A stretch of DNA of 64,000 nt, from assembly GCF_004379335.1 (NCBI RefSeq), contig NZ_CP038013.1, positions 682,001-746,000 on the forward strand. Reading direction: 5' to 3'. Position numbers and translations under genes: made by a program. Shown piece by piece: positions 12,874 through 23,704 of this stretch. The DNA is from Spiroplasma gladiatoris (lineage in GTDB: Bacteria; Bacillota_I; Bacilli_A; Mycoplasmatales; Mycoplasmataceae). The number at the start of each line of letters is the position of its first letter. Position 1 is the stretch's first letter. The notes below the pieces were generated by a model. The model was given only the letters and a program-made list of their open reading frames with translations, was not told the origin of the DNA and ran no database searches.

Positions 12874-13836
12874 CTAACTAAAAATATCTTCAAGCTTAAC
12901 TTCTTCAAATGAGAATAAGTTAATTTTATAATTTATATCAGTTATTAAATTTGAATACTCTTTAATGTAAGGAATGTTTTTTGTTTCTATAAATTTTATT
13001 ACAACATCGGTATTATCAAATTTGATTAAAGTTCTTGGCTCATGCGATTTTTTAATATCTTCTAATATATCTTTGGCTTCATTTGCTAATTGTGGTAATG
13101 AAAGATATCACTCTATCAAATCAATTAACGTTTTGCCACCTTTTTTTATAATTTTTATACTAACAGCTGCATAATAATCATTAATATTTTTATTAACTTG
13201 GTCATTTTTTAAAGTAAAAAGACCATCTTGACTAGTAGTTGTTTTTACTTCTATATTTATAACTTTATCATTGTTAATGATTTCAAAATCTGTTTTAGAT
13301 GTCATTTTTTTTTCATTTAAATTTTCAAAATGATATGAATCAAGTAGCTTTTGAAGATACATTTCATTTTTTTGCATTACTAAAAGCTCTCCAATCATAC
13401 CTATTTGAACTTTTTTATTTAATTTTCAAACTAAACCAAATATGTTCTCTAATTCACAAACAATATCATATATACTTTCTTCTACTGCTTGATGGTAAAA
13501 AATTTCAAATACCATTTTTGCCATCTTTTCTGGACAATTTTTTACCAAAAAGATTATTTCAGCATCAAACTCTTCATTATTTATTTCTAATAATAATTCA
13601 AGTTTTGGAAATCCTATAGTTTTTTCGTCTTCTTTTGATAATTCAGATAAGCCATTTAATGAAGGATAATAAGAAAAATTTGGTTTATTTAAATGTTTTA
13701 TATTTTTAGGCAATAATGTATGATTGATAATTTTTTTTAAAATGAAATACTGGTTAGTTTCTTTTATCATTCCTCAAACAAAACCGTTTTGTTCTTCTAT
13801 AATTTTTAAGTTTTCCATAATTTTTAACTCGTTCAT
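12874..13836 (-). CDS. Z1-associated PD-(D/E)XK nuclease (DUF4420-like)
   Basis: A 320-residue protein, last gene of the four-gene operon. GMIGELLVM (Glu150) is followed by SKTDFEIINNDKVINIEVK, giving the nuclease core D183-x12-E196-V-K198, then TTTSQ. This arrangement, GExxL followed by a D...EVKTTT box, is characteristic of the PD-(D/E)XK family found next to Z1 helicases in MORC-Z1 restriction clusters. Residues 1-140 and 210-320 are helical with no motif I recognise. The ATG at 13836 lies 13 bases inside the Z1 gene, so the two are translationally coupled. I infer that it is the DNA-cutting subunit. The catalytic residues expected for the fold are all present. Confidence 0.82.
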
Positions 13837-15248
13837 TTTAAGCAATGTTCTTTAAACAAGTTTTCTATCCTTTCTTTTTTTATAGTGCTGTGTTCAAAAG
13901 ATTCCGAATACATTTCTCTTATAGAATTTTCTACATAATAAATTTCTTCATAAAAATTGCTAGCAACATTTGAAACATATATTTTCATATCATTTATGTA
14001 TGCTTTTCTATAACCAAATCATCTTGCTCTTTGCAATAGAGTATCTGATGATAAGTTCTTAGAAGAACCATGATTAATCATAATTTGAAATAATAAATCA
14101 TCAAATGTTACACCCCTTGATAGTAAATTACCCCCTATTATTATTTCTGGAACATTTTCTCTAATATAGTCTATACCTTCCATGGTATATTTAACTTTTA
14201 AATTATTTATACAAATTCTAAATTCTTTTATTTCTTCTCTTCCAACAAAATTTAATAGAAATTCATCATTTTTGACTTTTAATTTGTTAACAATCAATCT
14301 AAAAAAACTTTCTAATCCTTTTATAGTATTAGTACCAGTATCAATATTAATTAAATACTGAAAGTTTTTTGAGTATCTAAAACATTTTAATAAAAACTCC
14401 ATTATGCTATTTTCTAAAAACTCTTTTAAGTTTTTATCATACACATCTACTTCTTTTAGTGATCTAATTATATCTTCATTTAAAACAAAATATCTTTTTT
14501 GATCTTTAAATTCTTTTAGACCACAATAAGCTTTGGCAGATGAAAGTGGAACAAGATAATTTGGTATAAGAAAATCTGTATAACTAATTAGATTTGCATA
14601 AGGTGTTGCTGTAACAGAAAAATATATTTTATTTTTGGTTTTATATTTTAAAAGATTTTCTATATTACTATTAATTGTTCTATTTTGTTTATTTTTTTCA
14701 GAAGATGCTTCGTCAGATTCATCATCTATTATTGCAATTTTTCAATCTTCAAAATCTGTAGCAGAAAGTTCTTGAAAATTTTTTAATAATTTACTTATAT
14801 TTTGTTTTATACCGTATAAAAATTGTGTTTCACTAGAATCTCTAAAAAAGTTTTTTTCTTCTCTAAAATCTAAAAAATCACATTCTTTATTAGCTTCTTT
14901 AAACCTTTTAACATTTTGAATATTTAAATTATTTTTTGTACCAGTAAGAATTATAAATTTATTAAAACCCATATCTCTTAGCACAGAAGTTAAAAAAATC
15001 ATATTATTTGTTTTTCCAGACTGAACTTCTCCAAATAATAAGATTTTTTGTAATTCCTCATTTAGATCAATACATTTAACGATTTTTTCCATATTTACTT
15101 GTATTACATTATCAATAGTTGAAGTTCCATGAGTTGGATTTTTTTTAATAAACTCTTCTTTTGTTAGGTTAAATATTTTTTCTGGATTAAATTTAGTTTC
15201 TGCTTTCTTCTTTTTGTTATATATAAATTTAACAGTATTATTTGACAT
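13824..15248 (-). CDS. Z1-domain superfamily II helicase/ATPase
   Basis: A 474-residue protein. Walker A is LLFGEVQSGKTNN (residues ~71-82) and a DEAH-like box is IIDDESDEASS. SVTATPYANLI is helicase motif III. The Z1 signature is clear: IIGGNLLSRGVTFDDLL, then SSDTLLQRARWFGYRKAY. This motif set marks the Z1 family, which occurs with MORC ATPases in bacterial restriction systems. It probably remodels or translocates on DNA. The ATG at 15248 overlaps the end of the MORC gene by 11 bases, and the stop at 13824 overlaps the next gene. The length is shorter than many Z1 proteins (often 800 or more), so this is a minimal version. Confidence 0.88.
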
Positions 15249-17019
15249 TATGAAACATATCCACTATATTGTGAATTTTTTCGATTCTTTCTTCATTGTT
15301 TTTACAATCAGAAAGAGAACAAAGAATTAAATTAACTATAGGGTTTATTAAAACCAATAAAGCTTCATCTTTTACACCTTTTTTGAATCCATAAAAATCT
15401 TTATTTATATTTAATACTAAAAGCTGGCGATTATCTAAAAACTTATTATCAATTTTAAATATTTTTTTATCATCTTCAAATTCAGAGTTATTAATGTTAT
15501 AAGTTAAACTATAGATATTATCAGAATCTTTTTTATCTTTTATAATAAAAGAAGTTATGGTTCTTTCATCATCAGTACCTGGTTCTATCATAGTTAATTC
15601 TTCAGGTTCTATATCGATATTTTCAAGTGTATTATTTTTATTTAAAATTTTAGAAAATCTTTCAATCTCAGTTTTAATTTCTTTATCACTTCTCACTTGT
15701 TCATCCTTATGAAAAATTAATTCTAAAAAATTCCTAAATATTTCAGATAAGTTATTTTTAAATGTTTTTTCAATCACATATTCTATATCTTCTTTAACTG
15801 TACCGTGAAATCCCATTTTATTATTATCTACACGAAATATTTTTTTATCATTTAGATCAATTTCTCCAATAAATCTATTATTTACATAATGACTTTTACC
15901 ACTCAGTGCTTTATCGTATTTCATTCAAGTTAAATTAGTTTGAGTTGTATTAGGTCCTGCTATAATTGCTCTATTATCTTGATAAACAGAAAGTCCATTA
16001 TATTTAAGGAATATATCGTTTTTTCCTATAAACCCAAATGTAAATGGTATTTTAAATTTTTTATATTTATCATCATTTAAAACAATAAAGCAACTAAATT
16101 TTAATTCTTTTTGATTTTCAAAGGTTTCAAAAATATCACCATAAGTTAGCCCTTCAAAACCTACATTTTCGTTTAATTTGTTAAAATATTGTTCTTTTAA
16201 TTTACCAAATATTTCTTTATACTCACGTGTAGAGTTAATATTTTTCCCATTAGAATATTCGTAATCATTTTTATCATAAGGTGAAATATAAGGATTGGGT
16301 ATCATAGCTTGAGTTATATCAACACTTCTATTATCATTTCCCATTTCTTCTTGTCCTTTTTTGTTAATATAACTTAGGTTTATCGATAACATTCCTTTTC
16401 TAATAAATCTAGCGTATCTACATGCAAGTTGTTCTTCTAATGCCTTGCCGTTTTCTTTGCTACCTTTTTTATACATTCTTGACTCATATCTACCTGAGTG
16501 AACTGAATTTGTATGTAATTTATCAATTTTTATAATAGTTCCAGAATTATATTCAAATTTAAAACCAGATTCTTTTGACATATCGATATTTTTAATATCA
16601 GTAAAATAAAAGTCTTCACCTTCTAATTGATCAACATCTAATTTAATAGAGTACGCAAAATTATCATTTATATGTTTAGTATAAATTGTTAATCTTTTTC
16701 CAAATCATATTGCTGCCATTTTCATACCAACACCAAACTTGTTTAATGATTCGCCTTGTTCAAGTTCAGATTTACCATTTTTTATAGCAACATTTCTACT
16801 TTCGTACGGAATTCCACATGCATTATCAACTATATATATACATTCTTCTTTCATATTTATAATTACATTAACATTAATATGGTCTTTTTTATAATCTAAT
16901 GCTGATTGTATAGAATTGTCAATAAATTCAGAGATCATATAAATGTGACTTGTTGTTTTATCTATATAACCTAAAAATTCTCTATTTGTTCTTGGTATTT
17001 TATTTTTATTCTCTAGCAT
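15238..17019 (-). CDS. MORC/Hsp90-like GHKL ATPase
   Basis: A 593-residue protein. The GHKL ATP-binding motifs are in the N-terminus: ISEFIDNSIQSA (Glu31, Asn35), IVDNACGI (Asp65-x-x-x-Gly69) and NKFGVGMKMAA (residues 93-103). A second domain with the S5-like fold of MutL/MORC proteins is expected in the middle (FKFEYNSGTIIKIDKL, LSVYQDNRAIIAGP). The C-terminus is charged and helical, without a recognisable nuclease. It most likely acts as an ATP-gated DNA clamp. The ATG at 17019 overlaps the stop of the DndC-like gene by 14 bases, and its stop overlaps the Z1 gene. Bacterial MORC proteins paired with Z1 helicases are established as components of restriction clusters. Confidence 0.85.
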
Positions 17020-18454
17020 CTTTATTCATCTCCATTATTTTTTTAATATCAGTATATTTTTTTATTAAATAATCATTTTTCTCTAATTCTTTTTTTACTA
17101 ATTCAATAATATCTAATATTTTGATTATTTCTTGTTCTGATATTAGGCTCATATCATATTTTTTCATTTTTTTATTAAGATCGGTAATTCTTTCTAATAA
17201 GTTTATTCTATAAGATAGAGTGTAGGGACCCAATCCCATTATAGATAGTTTATTATTATTTAAATTTTTATCTAACTTTACAATAATATCTTTTATTAAG
17301 AGTTCATTATTTTCGTGATAAGGATTAATTTTTTTATCATCGATCATTTGTCTTGCTTCAGATTCAGAAAAAATTTTAATTTTCTTGTCTTCATTAATTA
17401 AATAATTTTCGTTATTGATTTGTCCAAATATAATTTTTTCTCTAATATCTTTTTTTGGCAAAAAATAAACACCGTCTTTTTCTTTTAAATCCATAAATCT
17501 GTACTTAATTAATGTAACTTTTTTACTAGTTTTATTTATTCTAAAAGAAGCATGGTATCTATTTTTAAATAAATCTCTTTCTTTAATTAATTCTTCTCTA
17601 AAATCAATTAATGGTTTTAATCAATTATTTCCTGAATTAATAAAACCTTGTAAAGATTTATCTTTAGTTACTACAGGACACAACCAACAACCCCATCGAG
17701 AACTTCCACAACCCTTTTGTAATTTATCATCCAAAGATGATGGGCATTCTTCTACACCAGTTGATGAGTCTTCGTATAATAGCGATAACTTCAAATTATT
17801 TGCCTTAAAATCAACAAGACTTGACTCGCCTAAATATTTTCAAATGTCAAATAAAGTAAAATCTTCAATTGGAGAAAATATTTTTCCTTTATTAGTAGTA
17901 TTTTCCCTTAAAAGAGATTCTTCAATTTTGGTATTGTCCAATTTAATATCTCTACTCTTTGACTCTCCTTTTCTTACACCTAAAACAGTCAATATATTTG
18001 AACCGTTTTTTTCAATTTCTTCTACATACTTATTCATTGGTTTTATTTTCAATCTGTCAGTACATCATCTAAAACTTTGGTTAGGTAGTGGATATCCTCT
18101 TCCTATTAAGTTTACTCAAAATGACTCATCAAGATCTGGTGATACTTTATGAACTTCAATAGGAAGATTATATTTAATTGAGAAATTTTTTAAAAGTTTG
18201 AGCGATTTATTCAATTGTTCTAATACAATCGGATTTTCAATTAAAGTATCAGAACTAACAATATGAATTTTTTTATTAAACTCTTTAGTTTTTAATTCTA
18301 ATAAAGCTTCAATAATTATTTGAACTAATACATTAGAATCTTTACCACCAGAATAACCAATCATTCATGTGTAATCCTTTTCTAAATATATTTTTTTAAT
18401 ATTATTTTTAGCTTCATATACTTTATTTAAGTACTTTTCTTTTACATTCTCCAT
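17006..18454 (-). CDS. dndC: DndC-like phosphorothioation ATP-pyrophosphatase / sulfurtransferase
   Basis: A 482-residue PAPS-reductase-superfamily protein, the usual length for DndC. The PP-loop GYSGGKDSN is at residues 33-41. The DndC-specific segments follow: VSSDTLIENPIV (~67-78), FWVNLIGRGYPLPNQSFRWC, DRLKIKPMNKYV and LGVRKGESKSRD. The iron-sulfur cysteines are Cys237, Cys249, Cys256 and Cys259, in GCGSSRWGCWLCPVVTKDKS. In known systems DndC activates DNA and passes sulfur to the backbone together with a cysteine desulfurase and DndB/D/E partners. None of those partners is in this window. Here the gene heads an operon of overlapping genes with MORC, Z1 and a nuclease. The start at 18454 is the first ATG after the divergent promoter. 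Confidence 0.9.
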
Positions 18455-18637
18455 AATTATTCTTTCTTTTTATACAATACACAATAATGATACATTAAAA
18501 TTAAATAAAATAAAAATTGTCCTATAAAAGTGGACATCTTAATAGAAGATGAATTTTTAAAAAAAAATTAAATTATATTTGTTTATTTTTCAAGATATTT
18601 TAACTTTTTTATTTCATATGTTAGTATAATTAAGAAT
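18455..18637. promoter_or_regulatory. Divergent promoter region between the dndC operon and the RM operon
   Basis: TATAAT at 18625-18630 lies only seven bases before the ATG at 18638 of the methyltransferase, and no Shine-Dalgarno is present, so that transcript is probably leaderless. On the minus strand TATTGTATAAA near 18470-18480 is a possible -10 region for the dndC operon. A small inverted repeat, TGTCC at 18518-18522 with GGACA at 18532-18536, may be an operator or an old transposon tip. A similar ATGGACAT lies at 22118-22125 beyond the RM operon. Confidence 0.4.
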
Positions 18638-19342
18638 ATGATAAATAAAATATACAATATTTCATGCTTTAATTTATTTGAAAAAATGAAGCATAATAAA
18701 GAATATGTTGATCTCATATTGACAGATCCTCCTTACAATATAAGTAAGGAGAACAACTTTACAACAATAGGAAGAAGCGGAATAGATTTTGGTTTGTGAG
18801 ATTATGGATTTGATCAAAGTACTTGAATAAAAGAAGTAGCCCCCTTAGTCAAAAAAAATGGTTCAATAATAATATTTAATGATTGAAAAAATATGGGTGA
18901 AATTGCAAGCACTTTAGAAGAATGTGGTTTTGAAGTTAAAGACTTAATTAGGTGAATAAAAACAAATCCAATGCCAAGAAATACCGAAAGAAGATATGTA
19001 ACAGATTTTGAATGAGCTATATGAGCAGTTAAAAAAGGTGCTAAATGAACTTTTAATATAGATAAAAATTTTAATAAATATTTAAGACCTGAGTTTAAAA
19101 CTTCAATACCTGCAGGCGGAACAAAAAGAATTCATCCAACACAAAAGTCTTTAAATCTTATTGAAGATATAATAAAAATTCATTCTAATAAGGGAGATAT
19201 AGTTTTAGATCCTTTTTCTGGTTCAGGAACAGTTGCTTTAGCCTCTAAGATAAACGAAAGAAACTTTATAGCTTCAGAAATAGATGAAAAATATTATAAA
19301 AAATCAGTTTTAAGGTTAAAGAAATATGAAAAAATATTATAA
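18638..19342 (+). CDS. Beta-class N6-adenine/N4-cytosine DNA methyltransferase
   Basis: A 234-residue methyltransferase in which the catalytic motif DPPYNIS (near residue 30) precedes the SAM-binding motif LDPFSGSGTVALAS (~190-204), the beta-class order. The N-terminus IYNISCFNLFEKM and EVDLILTDPPY-like context are typical of DpnA/MboIB-like enzymes. NNFTTIGRSGIDFG follows the catalytic motif. It is the first gene of the restriction-modification operon, and the next gene overlaps it by 17 bases. The start at 18638 follows a -10 box almost directly, so translation is probably leaderless. I infer that it protects one strand of the site cut by the AlwI-like enzyme at 20231. Several TGA codons encode Trp. 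Confidence 0.87.
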
Positions 19343-20216
19343 AAGTCCTATTAATTATTTAGGAAATAAATACAGAATATTAGATTCTATATTTAATAAC
19401 ATGCCTGTTTTGAATAAGAAAAAAAACTTTATAGATGTTTTCACAGGTTCAGGAACGGTTGCGATTAACTCGGATTTTGAAAACTTATATGTAAATGATT
19501 TTTGTCAAAATATGATCGATTTTTTAAATTTTTTTTATAAAAATAACTATGAATCTATTATAGATAAAATTGAAAAAGTTTTGATTGATTTTAAATTACC
19601 CTTTGGAGATAAAACAACATATAATAAAAGTTCAGTTTCTCTTTATTCAAAAAATTATTATAAATTGAGAGAAAGTTATAATAACGATAAAAACTTAACT
19701 AAATTATTATGTCTTATTTTTTATTCATTTAATAATCAAATAAGATTTAATTCAAAAGGTTTTTATAATATACCAATTGGAAAAAGTGTTTTTAATCATT
19801 TGGTTAAAGAAAAAATAAAATACTTTAATGAAACTTTAAAAGTTAAAAATTTGTTTACATATTCTTATAAATTTATAGATTTTATAGATAAAATATTAGA
19901 AAAAAATTTTAATTCTAATGAAACTTTTTTTTATTTTGATCCTCCATATTTAATAACAAATGCTACTTATAATGCAAATTGAAATGAAATTGAAGAAAAT
20001 AAGTTGTTAAATAAAATATCAGAATTAAATAGTAAGGGGTATAAATTTATATTGTCTAATGTGTTGCAAAGTAATGGTAAAACAAATATTATATTATTAG
20101 ATTGAGTTAAAAAAAATAACTTTAAAGTTATAAATGTGGATGTTAACTATAATAATTCAAATTATCATAGAAAAAATAAAGATATAACAAGAGAAGTTAT
20201 TATTTTAAATTACTAA
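19326..20216 (+). CDS. Alpha-class Dam-like N6-adenine DNA methyltransferase
   Basis: A 296-residue protein with the Dam/DpnM layout. KSPINYLGNKYRILDSIF is the N-terminal SAM-binding X motif, VFTGSGTVAIN is motif I, and FYFDPPYLIT near residue 210 is the catalytic DPPY. The start at 19326 overlaps the preceding methyltransferase by 17 bases. Alpha-class Dam-like enzymes usually act on GATC-containing sites. Combined with the AlwI-like nuclease, this suggests an asymmetric GATC-containing target with one methyltransferase per strand. The exact site cannot be read from the sequence. Confidence 0.88.
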
Positions 20217-20230
20217 TTTAAGGAGAAATT

Positions 20231-21952
20231 ATGCCGATTTTTAGACTTGGAGATACATCCGCTAGAACAAAAAATCAACTAAATCCAAACTTAATGATTT
20301 TTGAAAAAATTTACAGCGAAAATGAGCTTAATAGTAAGGATATCTACAATTTCCTTTATAATGATGGCTATAAGAGAAAACCTATCCCTTCAAAAATCAC
20401 TGACGTAGACCTATTTATGAAAACTTTAAAAAGATTAGATCTAGTCAAAAATAATGGGAATATCTATAATATAACAAATATAGGTACAAATTTTGGTGAT
20501 AGTGTTTTTAAATTTAATCTTGATAGCAATCAAAAAGATTTTTTAAAATTTATTGGATTTGATTTATCAAGCTATGCTTTTTTGAATGCCTTTTTAAATA
20601 TGAGCATTAGTAAAGCAGCTGGTTTTATAGAATTAGAAGCGGATTATTCTCCCTTTTCTTCATTGTTAAATCAAATTATTACTTCAAAAGATATAATTAG
20701 TTATGAGTGATTTAAGAATTGAATGATGACTTCAACAAAAAGCAATAATAAAATAACAAATAACTATAAAAATTTAACTTTAAATAAATATTCTTTTAGA
20801 AAAAAACCTACAAATTTTATATTATTTAAAGAATTAATTGATTCTATATATAGTAAAAACATCAATCAATTTATAATGGTTATTAATAAATTTAGTAAAA
20901 CAAATTTTAAAAGTAGAGATAAAATATATGAGATTTTAAGATATTTAATTTGTAAATCTTGTAATTTAAAAATGAGTTATTACAATAAGAAAAATTTATT
21001 TTTCAAATATATAAACAGCAATATAAATACAGTTTGGCAAAACATAAACCTTATAAACAATTTTGATGAGTATATTTTGATGATTATTGACGAAATTACT
21101 ATAGATAATGAGTATTTTGATATTAACAAAAGATGAATTGAGGATTTAAATTTAGGTACATTTGTTAATAAAAATTTACATATAAATAAAAATTTACAAA
21201 TATTTCTTTTAGAAATAAATAAAAAAGAAAATTTTAGTGATAACAAGATTGGAAAAGATATATTCAAGTATTTACTTGATAAAGAATTTTTAATCAGTTT
21301 TTTAAATAATAATCCTATTTTAAAAGAAAAAGAAAATAACTCACCATATGAATTAGAAAAATGTTTAGAAGTAATAAATAAATATAATGATTACATTGTG
21401 AACAAAACAATAAATAGAGAGTCATTTGAAAATTTTATTATAAATGATTTAAATATAGACCCCACTATTGGTTTTCCTACAATAATTGAATATTTTACTT
21501 CTTTATTTATATGACATTTATTAAAGAAAAATAATAAAATAATATCTGATATAAAAAATTCATTAAATACAGCTCTTGATTCTGATTTAAAACCAATTAG
21601 GTTTGCAACCGGAGGACAACCAGACGCACAAATAATATTGGAGAATAAAATTTATACTGTTGAAACTACAACGTTAGTTAATTCTAAGGAAATGTTCAAA
21701 AATGAAACTTTATCTATATTGGAACACGGATATTTAATTTGAGATAAGTATCAAAAAGATATAGAAGTTTTATTATTTTCTCCTTTCATGGACGAAAATT
21801 TTAAAAATTTATTAAATTCAATTTATAACACTGAACTAGAAAAGACAAAAAACGAAGGAAACATATATAAAATAATTTATAGAAATTATATGGATTTAAA
21901 ATTGAAAACATTTGAAGAATTAATAAAATTTAAACATCAAGTGCTTTTATAA
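20231..21952 (+). CDS. AlwI-family type II restriction endonuclease
   Basis: A 573-residue protein starting at ATG 20231 behind AAGGAG. The N-terminus IFRLGDTSARTKNQLNPNL matches the opening GDT(S/T)xRxP-like segment of AlwI-family enzymes. The catalytic PD-(D/E)XK-type core is near residues 455-500: FATGGQPDAQIILEN and YTVETTTLVNSKEM, followed by NETLSILEHGYLI. AlwI relatives cut outside a short asymmetric sequence as type IIS enzymes. The two upstream methyltransferases of different classes fit that. It is the third gene of the operon, 14 bases after the Dam-like gene. The final Lys of the motif is replaced by Thr in ETT, which is seen in this family. Confidence 0.75.
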
Positions 21953-22278
21953 AAATATTTAACAAGATTTAATTTATTAAAAAACCATTAAATCAGAACC
22001 TTAAAGTAACTAAGTTATTTATTTTGTTTAAATAGTTTGTTTTTATATACAAAAAATAATAATAAAATACTGTTGTTATATTTCGCCCTTATTTAGATAA
22101 TTTAATAATAAAAGCTTATGGACATTTCCAATAAAATAAAATTAATAATTAAATATCTTAATTATTAATAAACTATTAAAAAATATAAAAAAATAATAAT
22201 TTAATAATGATATATAAAAAGTAGGAAAATATAAATTCACCTATTTTTAAATTTTAAATATACTTTGTAGAGTTTAGT
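21953..22278. other. Gene-free AT-rich spacer before the IS element
   Basis: No gene is visible. A weak stem (21966-21973 with 21987-21994) could end the RM operon but lacks a T-run. A partial copy of the IS terminal repeat, AAATATACTTTG, occurs at about 22256-22267, just outside the true IS tip at 22279, as if an earlier IS end had been left behind. Confidence 0.5.
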
Positions 22279-22310
22279 AAATATACTTTGTCAAGTATAC
22301 AAAATGTTTT

Positions 22311-23255
22311 TTATAAGAATACTTCAAAATTATTTGAAGTATTCTTTTTATGTGAAATAAAACCAATATAAGCATATGCCGGAGGTCCATTATGTTTAAT
22401 CATTATTCTTGTATAGTTATAAAACTCTACATAATTATCTATTACCTTTTTTAGATTGATAAAACTATTTTGTTTTAATTTAGTTTTTCATTCTTCTTTT
22501 AATGAAGAGAAAAAAGTTTCACACATTACATTATCAATAGAGTTACCAGGTCTAGATAATGATATTATCATGTTATTTTTTTTAGCATATTGTCTCGCAA
22601 ATACAGATGTGTACTGAATTCCATTATCAGAATATATAATTAGTTTTTTAGATATATCTTTTCTATGTAGCGAAGCTTTTTCCTGTGATTTTTTATAAAT
22701 ATCTATATCGTTTTTTAAAGATACTTCATGACCGACTATAAACTCAGTATTTGCATCTTTTATAACACTTAAATATGCAAACTTTTTGTTAAACAGTATA
22801 TAAGTGACATCTGTAACTCATAACTCATTTTTTGAGTATAAAGATCAATTTCTATTAACATGATTAGGACCGTTTGTTATTTTTTTATCTTCTTTAGGCT
22901 TTCTATTCATTTTTTTAATTCTTATAACTGAATATAATTTAAATATTTTCACAATTCTAGCTATCTTAGTTTGACTTGCAACAATGCCACTATTATTTAA
23001 AACTATTTTTATTCTTGGCGCCCCATAAATTCCATTATTTTTCATAAAAATCTCTTTTATTTTAGAAGCTAAATTCATATCTACTTTTAAGTTAAATTCT
23101 GACTTAATTTTTTCACATCATCGATAATAACTAGCTATGGTTATATTTAATAATTCACATAAAGAAAAAATTGTATATTTATTTTTATATTTATCTATTA
23201 TTTTGTAATAATTAATTATTCTTTTTCTGAATCCTCCATTAGTTCATTGACTTTT
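22311..23255 (-). CDS. IS3-family transposase orfB (DDE catalytic)
   Basis: An open frame of ~314 residues with the IS3 OrfB layout. It has an HTH_21-like region (GIYGAPRIKIVLNNSGIVAS) and then the DDE triad: ELWVTDVTYI, LIIYSDNGIQYTS and MCETFFSSLKEEW. There is no ATG near the beginning of the frame. Expression should need a frameshift from orfA at the A-rich run near 23252-23260, as is normal for IS3 elements. The frame is intact to the stop at 22311, next to the left terminal repeat. Confidence 0.85.
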
Positions 23256-23566
23256 TTAAAACCTCATTCTCCATTTCTAATCATCTTAGTTTTTTGTTAA
23301 GTTCAGCGATTTTTTTTATCTTTTGGAACTTTTGAATTAGTTATAATTTTTGCGTTATGTTTGTTATGTTTTCCAGTTTTTGAAATAAGTGATTCATCAC
23401 CATAAACCACTCAATCTAAAGACATTCTTCTAACTGTTGAATATGATATGTTGTAAGCTTTTGATAAATCTCTAAAAGATAAATTTTGCTTAAAGTATTT
23501 ATTTATTAATTCTTTTTTAGTATCAAAATCTATAATATTTGATTTGTTTCCTTTTAAATTTGCCAT
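23239..23566 (-). pseudogene. IS3-family transposase orfA, disrupted
   Basis: Starts at ATG 23566 behind AAGGAGAATT. The reading frame gives an HTH protein (FDTKKELINKYFKQNLSFRD, YNISYSTVRRMSLDW) and should continue as a leucine-zipper coiled coil. An A8 run near 23311 in place of A7 shifts the frame and brings a stop. Copy 2 at 31.3 kb still has A7 at this place. Either the copy is inactive, or slippage at A8 restores the frame in a fraction of transcripts. Confidence 0.7.
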
Positions 23567-23704
23567 ATAAAAAATTCTCCTTGTATAATTTTATGTTTTT
23601 TTAACATAATGTATACTTAGAGAATTATATTTAACACCAAAGAATTAAACATTTTTTTATTATCATAAATAGTTTTATACTTGTTTAATTAACAAACATA
23701 TTAG

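Larger units (their letters stand above)
22279..23632 (-). mobile_element. IS3-family insertion sequence, copy 1 (most complete)
   Basis: The element is bounded by imperfect ~24-bp terminal inverted repeats: AAATATACTTTGTCAAGTAT at 22279 and the complement of ATACTTAGAGAATTATATTT ending at 23632. It contains orfA and orfB on the minus strand in the usual IS3 order. About 1354 bp. Two degenerate copies lie at 30655-31664 and 32563-33913, and a right-end remnant at 51971-52019. I found no convincing target duplication. Confidence 0.85.

Noticed and set aside
12874-18454. The MzaABCDE system
   Set aside because: MORC and Z1 parts fit, but no AIPR protein or the other Mza genes are seen and a DndC is added, so it is not called Mza.
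18518-18536. Riboswitch or sRNA before dndC
   Set aside because: Only a five-base stem is present and the position fits a transposon tip or small operator better.
12874-21952. A complete Dnd or Ssp phosphorothioation system
   Set aside because: Only DndC is present. I found no DndB, DndD, DndE, SspB or restriction proteins of the Dnd/Ssp type, so the standard name is not used.
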